DNA of 64,000 bases from Rhizobium metallidurans. GTDB lineage: Bacteria; Pseudomonadota; Alphaproteobacteria; Rhizobiales; Rhizobiaceae. The notes under the pieces are model-generated. The model had not been told where the DNA came from. It saw only the letters and a program-made list of their open reading frames with translations, and did no database searches. Below are positions 35,184-43,175 of this stretch, in pieces (position 1 is the first letter of the stretch; every line of letters begins with the position of its first letter). The translations under genes were made by a program, and so were the position numbers. The DNA is taken from contig NZ_JACIDW010000001.1 of the NCBI RefSeq assembly GCF_014196505.1, positions 558,001 through 622,000 of the forward strand, in the 5' to 3' direction.

Positions 35184-36200
35184 ATGGGTCGATTCACAAT
35201 GGACGATATCGCCGCGCGCGCAGGCGTGTCGCGGGGTGCCGTCAGCCTAGCCCTAAGACGTTCGCCGAAAATCTCCGAGAAGACGACGGCTCATATCCTC
35301 GAGGTCGCCAAGGAGATGGGCTATCGTCCAAATGTTATTGCCAGCCGCCTTGCGGCGGCCGACTTTTCCACATTCGGTGTGCTCGTTTCCGATCTCCACA
35401 ACCCGATCATGGCTGACATCGTGGACGGCATCGTTCTCGAAGCATCGGAGGCTAGGATCGAAACCTACCTCGCATCGGGGTTCAATTCGGCCGATCGGGA
35501 AAGGGCGATGGTCGAGTCGTTCCTGTCCCATCGCGTGAAGGGTATCGTACTTCTCGGATCGCTGCTCGGCGAGAGTGAAATCCGGGAATTGTCTCGCCAG
35601 GTTCCAACCGTTGCCGTTGGCAGACGTATCGGCGGCGTCGATTGTGTATCGGTGGACGACGAAGCGGGCGGCCGGATCGCCGCCGAGCATCTAATGGGCC
35701 ATTCGCATGCAAGGATGGCGCATATCGACGGTGGTGATGGCGCCGGCGCATCGCTTCGCCGCGAGGCATTTTTGCGGGCGGCAGCCAACTCCGGGTGTGA
35801 TGAGGTTCTGCTCTTGCGCGGCGACTACACGCAGGAAAGTGGCTACCGCTGTGCTCGCGAACTTTTTGCACACGGGCAATATCCGACAGGCATATTCGCC
35901 GCAAACGATCTTATGGCCTTGGGCGTGCTTGGGGCCGCGAGAGAGGCAGGATTGACCGCAGGTCTGGACTTCGAACTTATCGGCTTCGACAACATTGCCA
36001 TTGCGGCTTACGACTATGTGTCATTGACGACGATATCCTATTCTCGGCAAGAGATGGGTGCGAGCGCACGCGAGCTTATCCTTGGACGCAGCATCGCGCC
36101 GGACTCGCCGTTCAAGATGGTCGAGTTGCGACCGGAATTGATCGTTCGCAATTCGACCCGGAAAGCCTTGGCCTTGGCTCCCGATGCGGCTGGCGAGTGA
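35184..36200 (+). CDS. LacI-family transcriptional regulator
   Basis: A 338-residue LacI repressor starting at 35184 (MGRFTMDDIAARAGVSRGAVSLALR); AGAGG lies nine bases upstream. The headpiece helix-turn-helix and the hinge (YRPNVIASRLA) are followed by a periplasmic-binding-protein-like effector domain ending in the usual VELRPELIVRNST. It is divergent from the esterase/sugar-importer operon, and the twin operators between them make it the obvious regulator of that operon and itself. The inducer is likely the imported sugar or its product. Confidence 0.93.
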   Translation: MGRFTMDDIAARAGVSRGAVSLALRRSPKISEKTTAHILEVAKEMGYRPNVIASRLAAADFSTFGVLVSDLHNPIMADIVDGIVLEASEARIETYLASGFNSADRERAMVESFLSHRVKGIVLLGSLLGESEIRELSRQVPTVAVGRRIGGVDCVSVDDEAGGRIAAEHLMGHSHARMAHIDGGDGAGASLRREAFLRAAANSGCDEVLLLRGDYTQESGYRCARELFAHGQYPTGIFAANDLMALGVLGAAREAGLTAGLDFELIGFDNIAIAAYDYVSLTTISYSRQEMGASARELILGRSIAPDSPFKMVELRPELIVRNSTRKALALAPDAAGE

Positions 36201-36372
36201 TCTATCGACAGCGATGCCTTCGAGCAAGGTGTTGGACGATCTCTCCGGTGCATCTGGCGGATATCTCATCGCGTACGCATTAAGGCGTATGGAGGCTCGA
36301 TCCTCCCCGCATTAGCCTTCTCCCCAAGGCCTTTGCAACTTGCATGGGCCCGCGCATTTCAGGAGGAGAAAA

Positions 36373-36568
36373 ATGTCACGTGAGGTCACAATATCGGCCT
36401 GTCAGTACCATGTTCGCGAAATCGGTGGCTTCGAGGACATGGCCACGCGCGTTCGCACGCTACTGGACCAGGCTTCCGGCTCGGACATCGTCGTGTTTCC
36501 CGAGCTATTCACGATCGAACTCTATAGCGACTATCTGCTGGCGTCGGACGCCTCGATGACGGGCGGGG
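36373..36568 (+). pseudogene. Nitrilase/carbon-nitrogen hydrolase, N-terminal fragment only
   Basis: After a strong ribosome site (AGGAGGAG) the frame opens MSREVTISACQYHVREIGGFEDM and reaches the nitrilase-family active-site glutamate in DIVVFPELFTIELYSDYLLAS. Similarity then ends after about 65 residues, where the sequence runs into the 3' end of the opposite-strand histidine kinase (stop at 36579). The frame stays open to 36846 only as antisense of that kinase. The lysine and cysteine of the catalytic triad are absent. It is a truncated gene left at a rearrangement junction, probably once part of the neighbouring LacI-linked locus. Confidence 0.75.
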
Positions 36569-36578
36569 TAGCGCTGTG

Positions 36579-37931
36579 CTATGTGCCGGCAGCCGTTAGT
36601 TCAAGTACGGCGCAGAGGCCTTCCTTGCCTGGTTCGAGGGTCAGTCGGCCCCTGGCGGCCTCGGCGATGTCGGTTGCAATGGCAAGGCCCAGCCCTTCGC
36701 CGACACTGCCCTCATCAAGACGGCGCCCTCGTTCCAGCACGCGCATCAGATCTTCGTCAGGTATGCCGGGGCCATCGTCACAAACGCGAATTGTCAGTTT
36801 CGATTTGGCGCGCCTCGCCGAAATCCTGACGGCCTTCTCGGCGTAACGCGCCGCATTTTCCGCCAAGGCGCCGATAGCTTCCGCAAGATCCGCGGGATCG
36901 ATCACCGCGACAAGATCGTCGGCAGCTTCGACGGTCCATTCGAGCCGGGCGCCATCAGGCGTGCGCTTCACCACGGCGACAACGCGCCCTGCCACTTCCG
37001 CGAGATTTGCGCGCGCCTGCGTCCCGCTCTGGCGCGCCGCCATCCGCGTTCGTGCGAGTTCGCGATTGACATGCGTAAGCATGCTGTCCGCGACGCTTTC
37101 AATGGCCGAGGCGGCGGCCTCATCGCCTTTTTCACTCAGACGATTTGCCTCGCCCAAAAGGGCTTGGAGAGGTGTTTTCAAGCCATGCGCCAGATCGCCC
37201 GCGCGAAATCGCGCGCGCTCTATATCGGCGGCGCGCTCTTCGATCAGCGCATCGATTTCGTTCGTCAGCGGGCGCATCTCGTCTGGCCAATCCGCGCCCA
37301 TGCGGCTTGCCCGGCCGGTCCTGAGGTCGCTGACGCGGCGGCCGATCTGCTTGAGCGGGCGCAGCCCGTAGACTTGCTGCGCAAGCTGAGCGCCAATCAG
37401 GAGGGCCGCCAGCAGGACCAGAGAGGGCGCGAGATCCAGCGCAAAGGCCTTTCTCGCCTCGGTCAGTTCCGACGCATCCATCGCCACTGTCAGTTTTGCC
37501 TCGCCGCCCCGCAGTGTCGCGGGCAATCTGACTGTGCGCTCTATGCCGAGGACTGGAGTGCCTCCCGGCCCCCTCTGTCGGTAGATCCGGACGTCTCCGG
37601 ACGGGGCGCTCTCGCCGTCGATTGACAGTGTTTCATCCCATAAAGAGCGCGAGCGCAAGGTTTCGCCGCCCTTTTGAACCTGCCAGTAACGACCGCCATA
37701 AGGCCGGGAGTAGCGAGGATCCATCGGCAGTTTGTCAGCGGTCAGCCTGCCGCCAGCGATCGTCAGGCCGGAGAGAACCTGCTCAAGCTGAACTTCCATC
37801 TCGGCGATGGCACGCCGCTCGACATGAGTGCCGAACAGCCATGTGAGCCCCATCGCGGCGGCGGCGAGGGCGAGCAGGATCGCCGCGGCCCCGTAAAACG
37901 CCAGCCGGCGATGCAGCGAAAGCCTGCTCAC
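36579..37931 (-). CDS. Sensor histidine kinase (PhoQ/QseC-like)
   Basis: A 450-residue membrane sensor with an N-terminal helix (FYGAAAILLALAAAAMGLTWLFG), a periplasmic loop and a second helix near residue 170 (LAPSLVLLAALLIGA). A HAMP-like segment, a HisKA box with GDLAHGLKTPLQALLGE (His acceptor) and an ATP-binding domain with ENAARYAEKA, DDGPGIP and GEGLGLAIA follow. The start overlaps the response-regulator stop by four bases. Together with the flanking PepSY proteins it resembles envelope- or cation-sensing systems. The stop codon abuts a rearrangement junction but the protein is complete. Confidence 0.93.
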   Translation of the reverse strand: MSRLSLHRRLAFYGAAAILLALAAAAMGLTWLFGTHVERRAIAEMEVQLEQVLSGLTIAGGRLTADKLPMDPRYSRPYGGRYWQVQKGGETLRSRSLWDETLSIDGESAPSGDVRIYRQRGPGGTPVLGIERTVRLPATLRGGEAKLTVAMDASELTEARKAFALDLAPSLVLLAALLIGAQLAQQVYGLRPLKQIGRRVSDLRTGRASRMGADWPDEMRPLTNEIDALIEERAADIERARFRAGDLAHGLKTPLQALLGEANRLSEKGDEAAASAIESVADSMLTHVNRELARTRMAARQSGTQARANLAEVAGRVVAVVKRTPDGARLEWTVEAADDLVAVIDPADLAEAIGALAENAARYAEKAVRISARRAKSKLTIRVCDDGPGIPDEDLMRVLERGRRLDEGSVGEGLGLAIATDIAEAARGRLTLEPGKEGLCAVLELTAAGT

Positions 37932-38593
37932 AGGCGATCACCGCCAATCGAATAGCCGAAACCGCGGCGGGTGATGATTGCGTTGGCGCCAAGTTTTCGG
38001 CGCAGGCGCGCAATCACCGCTTCAAGCGCATTGGCCTCGCGCGCGTTGCCGTCGCCATAAAGATGATCCTGCAGTTCGTGGGGCGTGACCGACCGTTCCT
38101 GGTTCAGGGACAGATAGGCCAGCACCCGATATTCAAGCCCGGTGAGATTCGCTGGCACGCCGTTGACGGATACGGTCATCCTGTTGAGATCGATGCTGAG
38201 CGGACCAATATCCTGTTGTGATGCACCGCGGCCCGAGGCGCGACGCACCAGCGAGCGGACGCGCGCGACGAGTTCTTCCATGCGAAACGGCTTCGGTAAA
38301 TAGTCGTCGGCACCCGCATCGATACCCTCAACGCGCTCCTGCCATGTTCCACGAGCCGACAGGACCAGCACCGGCATGTGCCGGTCCGCCGCGCGCCACC
38401 TCTTGAGCACCGACAATCCGTCCATGTCGGGCAGGCCAAGATCGAGCACGACGAGGGCATAATCTTCCGTATCGCCGAGAAACCAGGCCTCTTCGCCGTT
38501 CGCCGAATGCTCCACGAGGAACCCGGCTGACGTGAGCGCGGCCTTGATGTCGGTGGCAATGCGCCGGTCGTCTTCAACGGCAAGGATGCGCAT
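37928..38593 (-). CDS. OmpR-family response regulator
   Basis: A 221-residue regulator with a receiver domain (ILAVEDDRRIATD, phospho-Asp in LVVLDLGLPDMDG, Lys in YLPKPF) and a C-terminal winged helix (GLEYRVLAYLSLNQ, the DHLYGDGNAREANALEAVIARLRRKLG region). It sits between the PepSY gene and the kinase, with one- and four-base overlaps. The direct repeat CTGACAA-N4-CTGACAA upstream of the operon is a likely binding site, giving autoregulation and control of the divergent PepSY gene. Confidence 0.94.
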   Translation of the reverse strand: MRILAVEDDRRIATDIKAALTSAGFLVEHSANGEEAWFLGDTEDYALVVLDLGLPDMDGLSVLKRWRAADRHMPVLVLSARGTWQERVEGIDAGADDYLPKPFRMEELVARVRSLVRRASGRGASQQDIGPLSIDLNRMTVSVNGVPANLTGLEYRVLAYLSLNQERSVTPHELQDHLYGDGNAREANALEAVIARLRRKLGANAIITRRGFGYSIGGDRL

Positions 38594-38886
38594 CAGTCAT
38601 CGGTCTCCTGCTTCAGAATGCGTCCGTTGGATGCATCCAGCTTCAATTCGATCATTTGTCCCTTGGTGTCGATCATCTTCAGATCGTAGACATAGCGGCC
38701 GCCGTGGCGATCCAGTTGAAGATCCATCATTCGCCCGCCGGTCGCCTGCTCCGCAATCGACAGAATACGGGAGAGCGGCAGGATTTCTCCGCGCTTCATC
38801 GCCTCGCGGGCCAAGTCGGAATCCTCGGCCGCCTGTGCATAAGACGTCGCACACACCAGCAGCGATATCGCAATCAAACGGACCAT
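38593..38886 (-). CDS. Secreted PepSY-domain protein
   Basis: A 97-residue exported protein. The signal peptide MVRLIAISLLVCATSYAQA is followed by a single PepSY domain (LSRILSIAEQATGGRMMDLQLD...YVYDLKMID, SNGRILKQE). Small PepSY proteins are periplasmic modulators often encoded with two-component systems. It is first in the operon with regulator and kinase (its stop overlaps the regulator start) and divergent from a second PepSY gene. A role in signal input or feedback is inferred. Confidence 0.88.
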   Translation of the reverse strand: MVRLIAISLLVCATSYAQAAEDSDLAREAMKRGEILPLSRILSIAEQATGGRMMDLQLDRHGGRYVYDLKMIDTKGQMIELKLDASNGRILKQETDD

Positions 38887-38909
38887 CCCACCTCTCTATC
38901 GAAATGGCC

Positions 38910-38927
38910 CTGACAACAAGCTGACAA
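38910..38927. promoter_or_regulatory. Direct-repeat operator (OmpR/PhoB type)
   Basis: CTGACAA at 38910-38916 and again at 38921-38927, an 11-base period typical of tandem OmpR/PhoB-family binding, lie between the two divergent PepSY genes. Confidence 0.55.
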
Positions 38928-39017
38928 GCGGCATCAGGATGCGATCAGCGGCCCTGTTGCATAAGGGCATCGAAGCAGCCGAGTGGTTCGGTTGCCGAAG
39001 TCCAAAAGGAGCTTTCC

Positions 39018-39332
39018 ATGATCGCACATTACCGTAAGTTGATTGTCGCTATCGGCGTGGTCGCCGTCACCGCAGGCGTTGCCACCGCCCAGACGCAAAC
39101 GAACGAGCCAGCCTGGATGGAAGCCAGCCAACTCACCGCCAAATTCGAAGCCCAGGGCTATTCCGTACGCGAGATCAGCCGCGATGACGGACACTACGAT
39201 GTCGACGTGACGGATAAGAATAGCGTGCGCAGCGACATGCATGTCGATCGCGCAACCGGCGAGCCCCTGGCAAGATCGGCTGCACACAACGGCTCCAACG
39301 GCAGCCACGACAACAATGACGACGATCATTGA
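39018..39332 (+). CDS. Secreted PepSY-domain protein
   Basis: A 104-residue exported protein with signal peptide (KLIVAIGVVAVTAGVATAQ). The mature part is PepSY-like (WMEASQLTAKFEAQGYSVREISRDDGHY, then a DVDVTDKN strand and VDRATGEPL). The tail is rich in Asn, Asp and His (HDNNDDDH), a possible metal-binding end. GGAGC precedes the ATG. It is divergent from the two-component operon and shares its putative operator, so it is a likely target of that regulator. Confidence 0.85.
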   Translation: MIAHYRKLIVAIGVVAVTAGVATAQTQTNEPAWMEASQLTAKFEAQGYSVREISRDDGHYDVDVTDKNSVRSDMHVDRATGEPLARSAAHNGSNGSHDNNDDDH

Positions 39333-39540
39333 TCGACGGTGGTTCTTGCTCCGGTCTGGCGGATGCCAGGCCGGGGTTCGCGGCGGATTGCGAAGTAGGA
39401 TGCCGTCATGCCTTTGGGCAGACCGGGCAGGCGCCCCGGTCTCCACGCACCGGAAAGTCCTTTTCGACAGTCGTGTCGGTCACGCCCCGGGGCGAGCGAT
39501 ATGCAAACAAGCAAATCGTCACTCAGTCGTCCACGCCTTG

Positions 39541-39831
39541 CTACTCTTTATTAGAGCAAACAGCGACCTTGCCATTCTCCAGGTCGACGAAATTGACGCC
39601 GCCACTTTCCAGCGCGAGTTTCAATTGCGCCGCGGTCGCGCGGTGAACATCGTGGCGCCCACCTTCATAATCTCGAACCGTGCTACGCGAAACGCCGGCG
39701 CGCTCAGATAATTCCATCTGCGTCCAATCAACGATCCCGCGGGCCGCTCGACAGAGGGCTGGCGTCAAAATCTTGCAGTCGGGAGCTTGACCCATGTTGC
39801 CTAGTCGCCCATATTGGTTGATATAGATCAT
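39541..39831 (-). CDS. Xre-family helix-turn-helix regulator
   Basis: A protein of up to 96 residues with a single Xre-type helix-turn-helix (LTPALCRAARGIVDWTQMELSERAGVSRSTVRDYEGG). The start is uncertain: ATG 39831, or ATG 39795 (MGQAPDC), which is closer to typical relatives. It is divergent from the Pha/Mrp antiporter operon across a short A+T-rich gap and could control it. No toxin partner is visible downstream; the 208 bases to 39333 contain no recognisable gene. Confidence 0.8.
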   Translation of the reverse strand: MIYINQYGRLGNMGQAPDCKILTPALCRAARGIVDWTQMELSERAGVSRSTVRDYEGGRHDVHRATAAQLKLALESGGVNFVDLENGKVAVCSNKE

Positions 39832-39936
39832 ATAGCGTAATTTTAGAACAATTACTAGGTGGTCGCCGAAAGGCGGCAGACCTGGTGATTGACAGTTCGA
39901 AAGGGCAGAAGCATTGGGATAACTGCCGGACCATTC

Positions 39937-42840
39937 ATGCTCGTTGCCCTGCTGCTTCTCCCGTTCGCGGGAAGCATTCTATCGGTCTTCTTCCTGAGAA
40001 CCGCATCACGTCGCCTGCCCGCTGGCCTCGCGGGCCTTGTCGTGCTTTTCTCGCTGCTGCTCACCGCCTCCCTGTATCCGCAAGTCTCCGACGGCGGCGT
40101 CGTGCGTTTCAACGCCCAATGGCTGCCGCAGCTTGGCCTTGATCTGACGCTGCGAATGGATGGCTTCGCATGGATTTTTTCCATGCTGATCACCGCCATC
40201 GGCTTCCTGGTGATCCTTTACGCTCGCTATTACATGTCGGAGGAGGACCCTGTTCCGCGGTTCTTCTCGTTCCTGCTTGCGTTCATGGGGGCAATGCTCG
40301 GCATTGTCATTTCCGGCAATGTGATCCTGCTGTCGGTATTCTGGGAACTGACGAGTGTCTTCTCGTTCCTGCTGATCAGCTATTGGCACAATAATTCCTC
40401 CGCCCGCGATGGCGCGAGAATGGCGCTGACAATCACCGGGATCGGCGGCTTCTGCCTTTTGATTGGCCTGATCCTGCTTGGCAACATCGTCGGCAGCTAC
40501 GACCTGGACAAGATCCTGGCTTCGGGTGACTTGATCCGCAATCACCAACTCTATCTGCCGGCGCTGATATTCATTCTCCTCGGAGCGCTGACCAAAAGCG
40601 CTCAGTTTCCATTCCATTTCTGGCTGCCGAACGCCATGTCGGCGCCGACGCCGGTATCAGCCTTCCTGCATTCGGCAACGATGGTGAAGGCAGGCGTCTT
40701 CCTGCTCGTGCGTTTCTGGCCAGTCTTGTCCGGAACCTACGAGTGGTTCTGGATTCTCGGCGTTGCCGGAATGAGCACCCTGCTGCTCGGCGCCTATTTC
40801 GCGATATTCCAGCGCGATCTGAAGGGACTGCTCGCCTATTCGACAATCAGCCATCTCGGATTGATCACGACACTGCTGAGCCTGGGAAGCCCGCTAGCGA
40901 CGGTGGCGGCGATCTTCCACATGCTCAATCACGCGACTTTCAAAGCGTCGTTGTTCATGGCGGCGGGCATCATCGACCACGAGACCGGAACGCGGGACAT
41001 GCGCAGGTTGAGCGGGTTGTTCCGGTTCATGCCGATCACGGCAACGCTTGCGATTGTCGCCAGCGCCGCCATGGCGGGCGTGCCGCTGCTGAACGGGTTC
41101 ATTTCGAAGGAGATGTTCTTCGCCGAGGCGGTCGAGACCAATGCCGATTCCATACTGGATCGTATCCTGCCATATGTCGCGACGCTGGCCGGCGCTTTCA
41201 GCGTCGCCTACTCATTGCGGTTCATTCACACCGTCTTCTTTGGGCCGCCACCGACCGATCTGCCGATCGCGCGTCCGCACGAGCCGCCGCGCTGGATGCG
41301 CTTTCCGATCGAGTTCCTGGTCGTGCTCTGCCTGGTTGTCGGCATTGTTCCGGCATTGTCGATCGGGCCGTTTCTTCATAGCGCGGTGGTCAGCGTTCTC
41401 GGAAAGGACACGCCGCAGTACAGTCTTGCGCTATGGCATGGGTTCAGCGTTCCGCTGCTCATGAGCGTCATCGCGCTGATCGCCGGAACCGCCATCTACG
41501 TGGTGCTGAAAGGTTATCTTTCACGATGCGACGATGGGCCGCCCCTGATCCGGCGCCTCAAGGGCCAGCGTATTTTCGAACGAATCCTGGTGGAGGTCTC
41601 CTGGCGCTGGGCGCGTGTCGCCGAGCGGCGTTTTGGTACCCGCAAGCTGCAGCCGCAGCTTCGCTGGCTGGTCGTCGCGGGTCTTGGCGCCGGCGCCCTT
41701 CCGCTCTATCTGCGTGGCTTCGAAGCCCGCCAGTTTTCCTATACCGGAGCTGATCCCATCTTCGCCGCGCTGTGGGTGATCGGTGTGTGTCTTGCAATCG
41801 GTACGGCCTACATGGCCAAGTATCATCGTCTCGCGGCCCTGATGATGCTTGGTGGCGTCGGGTTGATCGTCTGCATAACGTTCGCCTGGCTGTCCGCTCC
41901 CGATCTGGCCATAACCCAGCTCCTCGTCGAAATCGTCACCACCGTCCTCATTCTCCTCGGCCTGCGCTGGTTGCCGAAACGTTCAGAGGAGATCGCCGAA
42001 CCGATGACATTGCGGGCAAGATCCCGTCGGTTTCGAGATTTCGCGCTTGCCGTCGTCTGCGGAGTCGCGATTTCGTCGATCGCCTACGCGGTCATGACGA
42101 TGCCGGTGCCCGATGCGATCGCCAATTATTTCCTCGAAAATGCCTATACGCTGGGCGGCGGTCGCAATGTGGTCAACGTTATTCTGGTCGATTTCCGTGG
42201 CTTCGACACGCTGGGAGAAATCGCGGTGCTCGGCGTTGTATCACTGACTGTCTTCGCCTTGCTTCGCCGCTTCCGACCGGCGGCGGACAGCATGAGCATG
42301 CCGGAACAGCAGCAGGCCCAAAACCGCTTCGACGACGAGCGGCCGGAACGGTCCGCCGGCGATACGGTTCGCGATTATCTGCTGGTCCCATCGGTGATCA
42401 TGCAATGGATGTTTCCGGTGGTCATCACACTTTCCATCTATCTCTTCATGCGCGGTCACGACCTGCCGGGCGGCGGCTTTTCGGCGGGCCTGACACTGTC
42501 GATTGCATTTCTGCTGCAATATCTCGCCGGCGGCACGCGCTGGGCCGAGGATCGTATCCGTATCCTTCCGTTGCGATGGATGGCGGCGGGGCTGATGACG
42601 GCGGTAATGACTGGTATTGGCGCGTGGTTCCTGGGCTATCCCTTCTTGACATCACATACACGCTACATCGACCTGCCCATGATCGGAAAGGTGCCCGCCG
42701 CAACGGCATTGCTGTTTGATCTCGGCGTCTTCCTCCTTGTTGTTGGATCGACCGTGCTCATTCTCGTCGCCCTGGCGCACCAGTCTCTTCGCATCAATCG
42801 CCTTCGCGCCATCGAGGCGGCAAAGTCGGAGGAGGGCTGA
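39937..42840 (+). CDS. phaAB: Na+(K+)/H+ antiporter subunit A/B fusion (MnhAB/PhaAB)
   Basis: A very large membrane protein of 967 residues. The N-terminal two thirds is the MrpA/NuoL-like proton-channel subunit, including AMSAPTPVSAFLHSATMVKAGVFLL and the HMLNHATFKASLFM lysine helix. The C-terminus carries the MrpB domain (MRGHDLPGGGFSAGL). Fused A/B is normal for rhizobial Pha systems. It works with the C-G subunits as a cation/proton antiporter for pH and salt homeostasis. I chose ATG 39937; an in-frame TTG at 39889 would add 16 residues, and neither has a strong ribosome site. It overlaps phaC by one base. Confidence 0.93.
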   Translation: MLVALLLLPFAGSILSVFFLRTASRRLPAGLAGLVVLFSLLLTASLYPQVSDGGVVRFNAQWLPQLGLDLTLRMDGFAWIFSMLITAIGFLVILYARYYMSEEDPVPRFFSFLLAFMGAMLGIVISGNVILLSVFWELTSVFSFLLISYWHNNSSARDGARMALTITGIGGFCLLIGLILLGNIVGSYDLDKILASGDLIRNHQLYLPALIFILLGALTKSAQFPFHFWLPNAMSAPTPVSAFLHSATMVKAGVFLLVRFWPVLSGTYEWFWILGVAGMSTLLLGAYFAIFQRDLKGLLAYSTISHLGLITTLLSLGSPLATVAAIFHMLNHATFKASLFMAAGIIDHETGTRDMRRLSGLFRFMPITATLAIVASAAMAGVPLLNGFISKEMFFAEAVETNADSILDRILPYVATLAGAFSVAYSLRFIHTVFFGPPPTDLPIARPHEPPRWMRFPIEFLVVLCLVVGIVPALSIGPFLHSAVVSVLGKDTPQYSLALWHGFSVPLLMSVIALIAGTAIYVVLKGYLSRCDDGPPLIRRLKGQRIFERILVEVSWRWARVAERRFGTRKLQPQLRWLVVAGLGAGALPLYLRGFEARQFSYTGADPIFAALWVIGVCLAIGTAYMAKYHRLAALMMLGGVGLIVCITFAWLSAPDLAITQLLVEIVTTVLILLGLRWLPKRSEEIAEPMTLRARSRRFRDFALAVVCGVAISSIAYAVMTMPVPDAIANYFLENAYTLGGGRNVVNVILVDFRGFDTLGEIAVLGVVSLTVFALLRRFRPAADSMSMPEQQQAQNRFDDERPERSAGDTVRDYLLVPSVIMQWMFPVVITLSIYLFMRGHDLPGGGFSAGLTLSIAFLLQYLAGGTRWAEDRIRILPLRWMAAGLMTAVMTGIGAWFLGYPFLTSHTRYIDLPMIGKVPAATALLFDLGVFLLVVGSTVLILVALAHQSLRINRLRAIEAAKSEEG

Positions 42841-43175
42841 TGGAACTGACATTGTCGATTGCAATCGGTGTGATGACCAGCTGTGGCGTCTGGCTGATCC
42901 TGCGTCCCCGGACGTATCAGGTGATCGTCGGACTGTCGCTCCTGTCCTATGCCGTCAACCTGTTCATCTTCGGCGTCGGAGGGCTCAAGGCAAACGTCCC
43001 GCCTATCCTTGGCACCGACGATCCGTCCGTTCTGGCGGACCCGCTCCCGCAGGCGCTGGTGCTGACCGCCATCGTCATCGGCTTCGCTACCACGGCACTG
43101 TTTCTCGTGGTGCTGCTCGCGTCACGGGGCTTGACGGGAAGCGACCATGTTGACGGGAGAAATGAACCGAAATGA
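42840..43175 (+). CDS. phaC: Antiporter subunit C (MnhC/PhaC)
   Basis: A 111-residue, three-helix NuoK-like subunit (GVMTSCGVWLILRPRTYQVIVGLSLLSYAVNLFIF, described here as the first two helices) of the Mrp/Pha antiporter. The motif LPQALVLTAIVIGFATTA in the last helix is characteristic of MnhC. Its start overlaps phaAB by one base and its end overlaps phaD by four, as in a tightly coupled operon. Confidence 0.93.
   Translation: MELTLSIAIGVMTSCGVWLILRPRTYQVIVGLSLLSYAVNLFIFGVGGLKANVPPILGTDDPSVLADPLPQALVLTAIVIGFATTALFLVVLLASRGLTGSDHVDGRNEPK

Noticed and set aside
36569..36846. Continuation of the nitrilase frame as a 168-residue protein
   Set aside because: Beyond about residue 65 the frame is simply the antisense of the histidine kinase 3' end, so it was treated as a truncated pseudogene.
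39333..39540. Possible toxin or partner gene downstream of the Xre regulator
   Set aside because: The short minus-strand frame here (62 codons) has no recognisable features; no toxin-antitoxin call can be supported.
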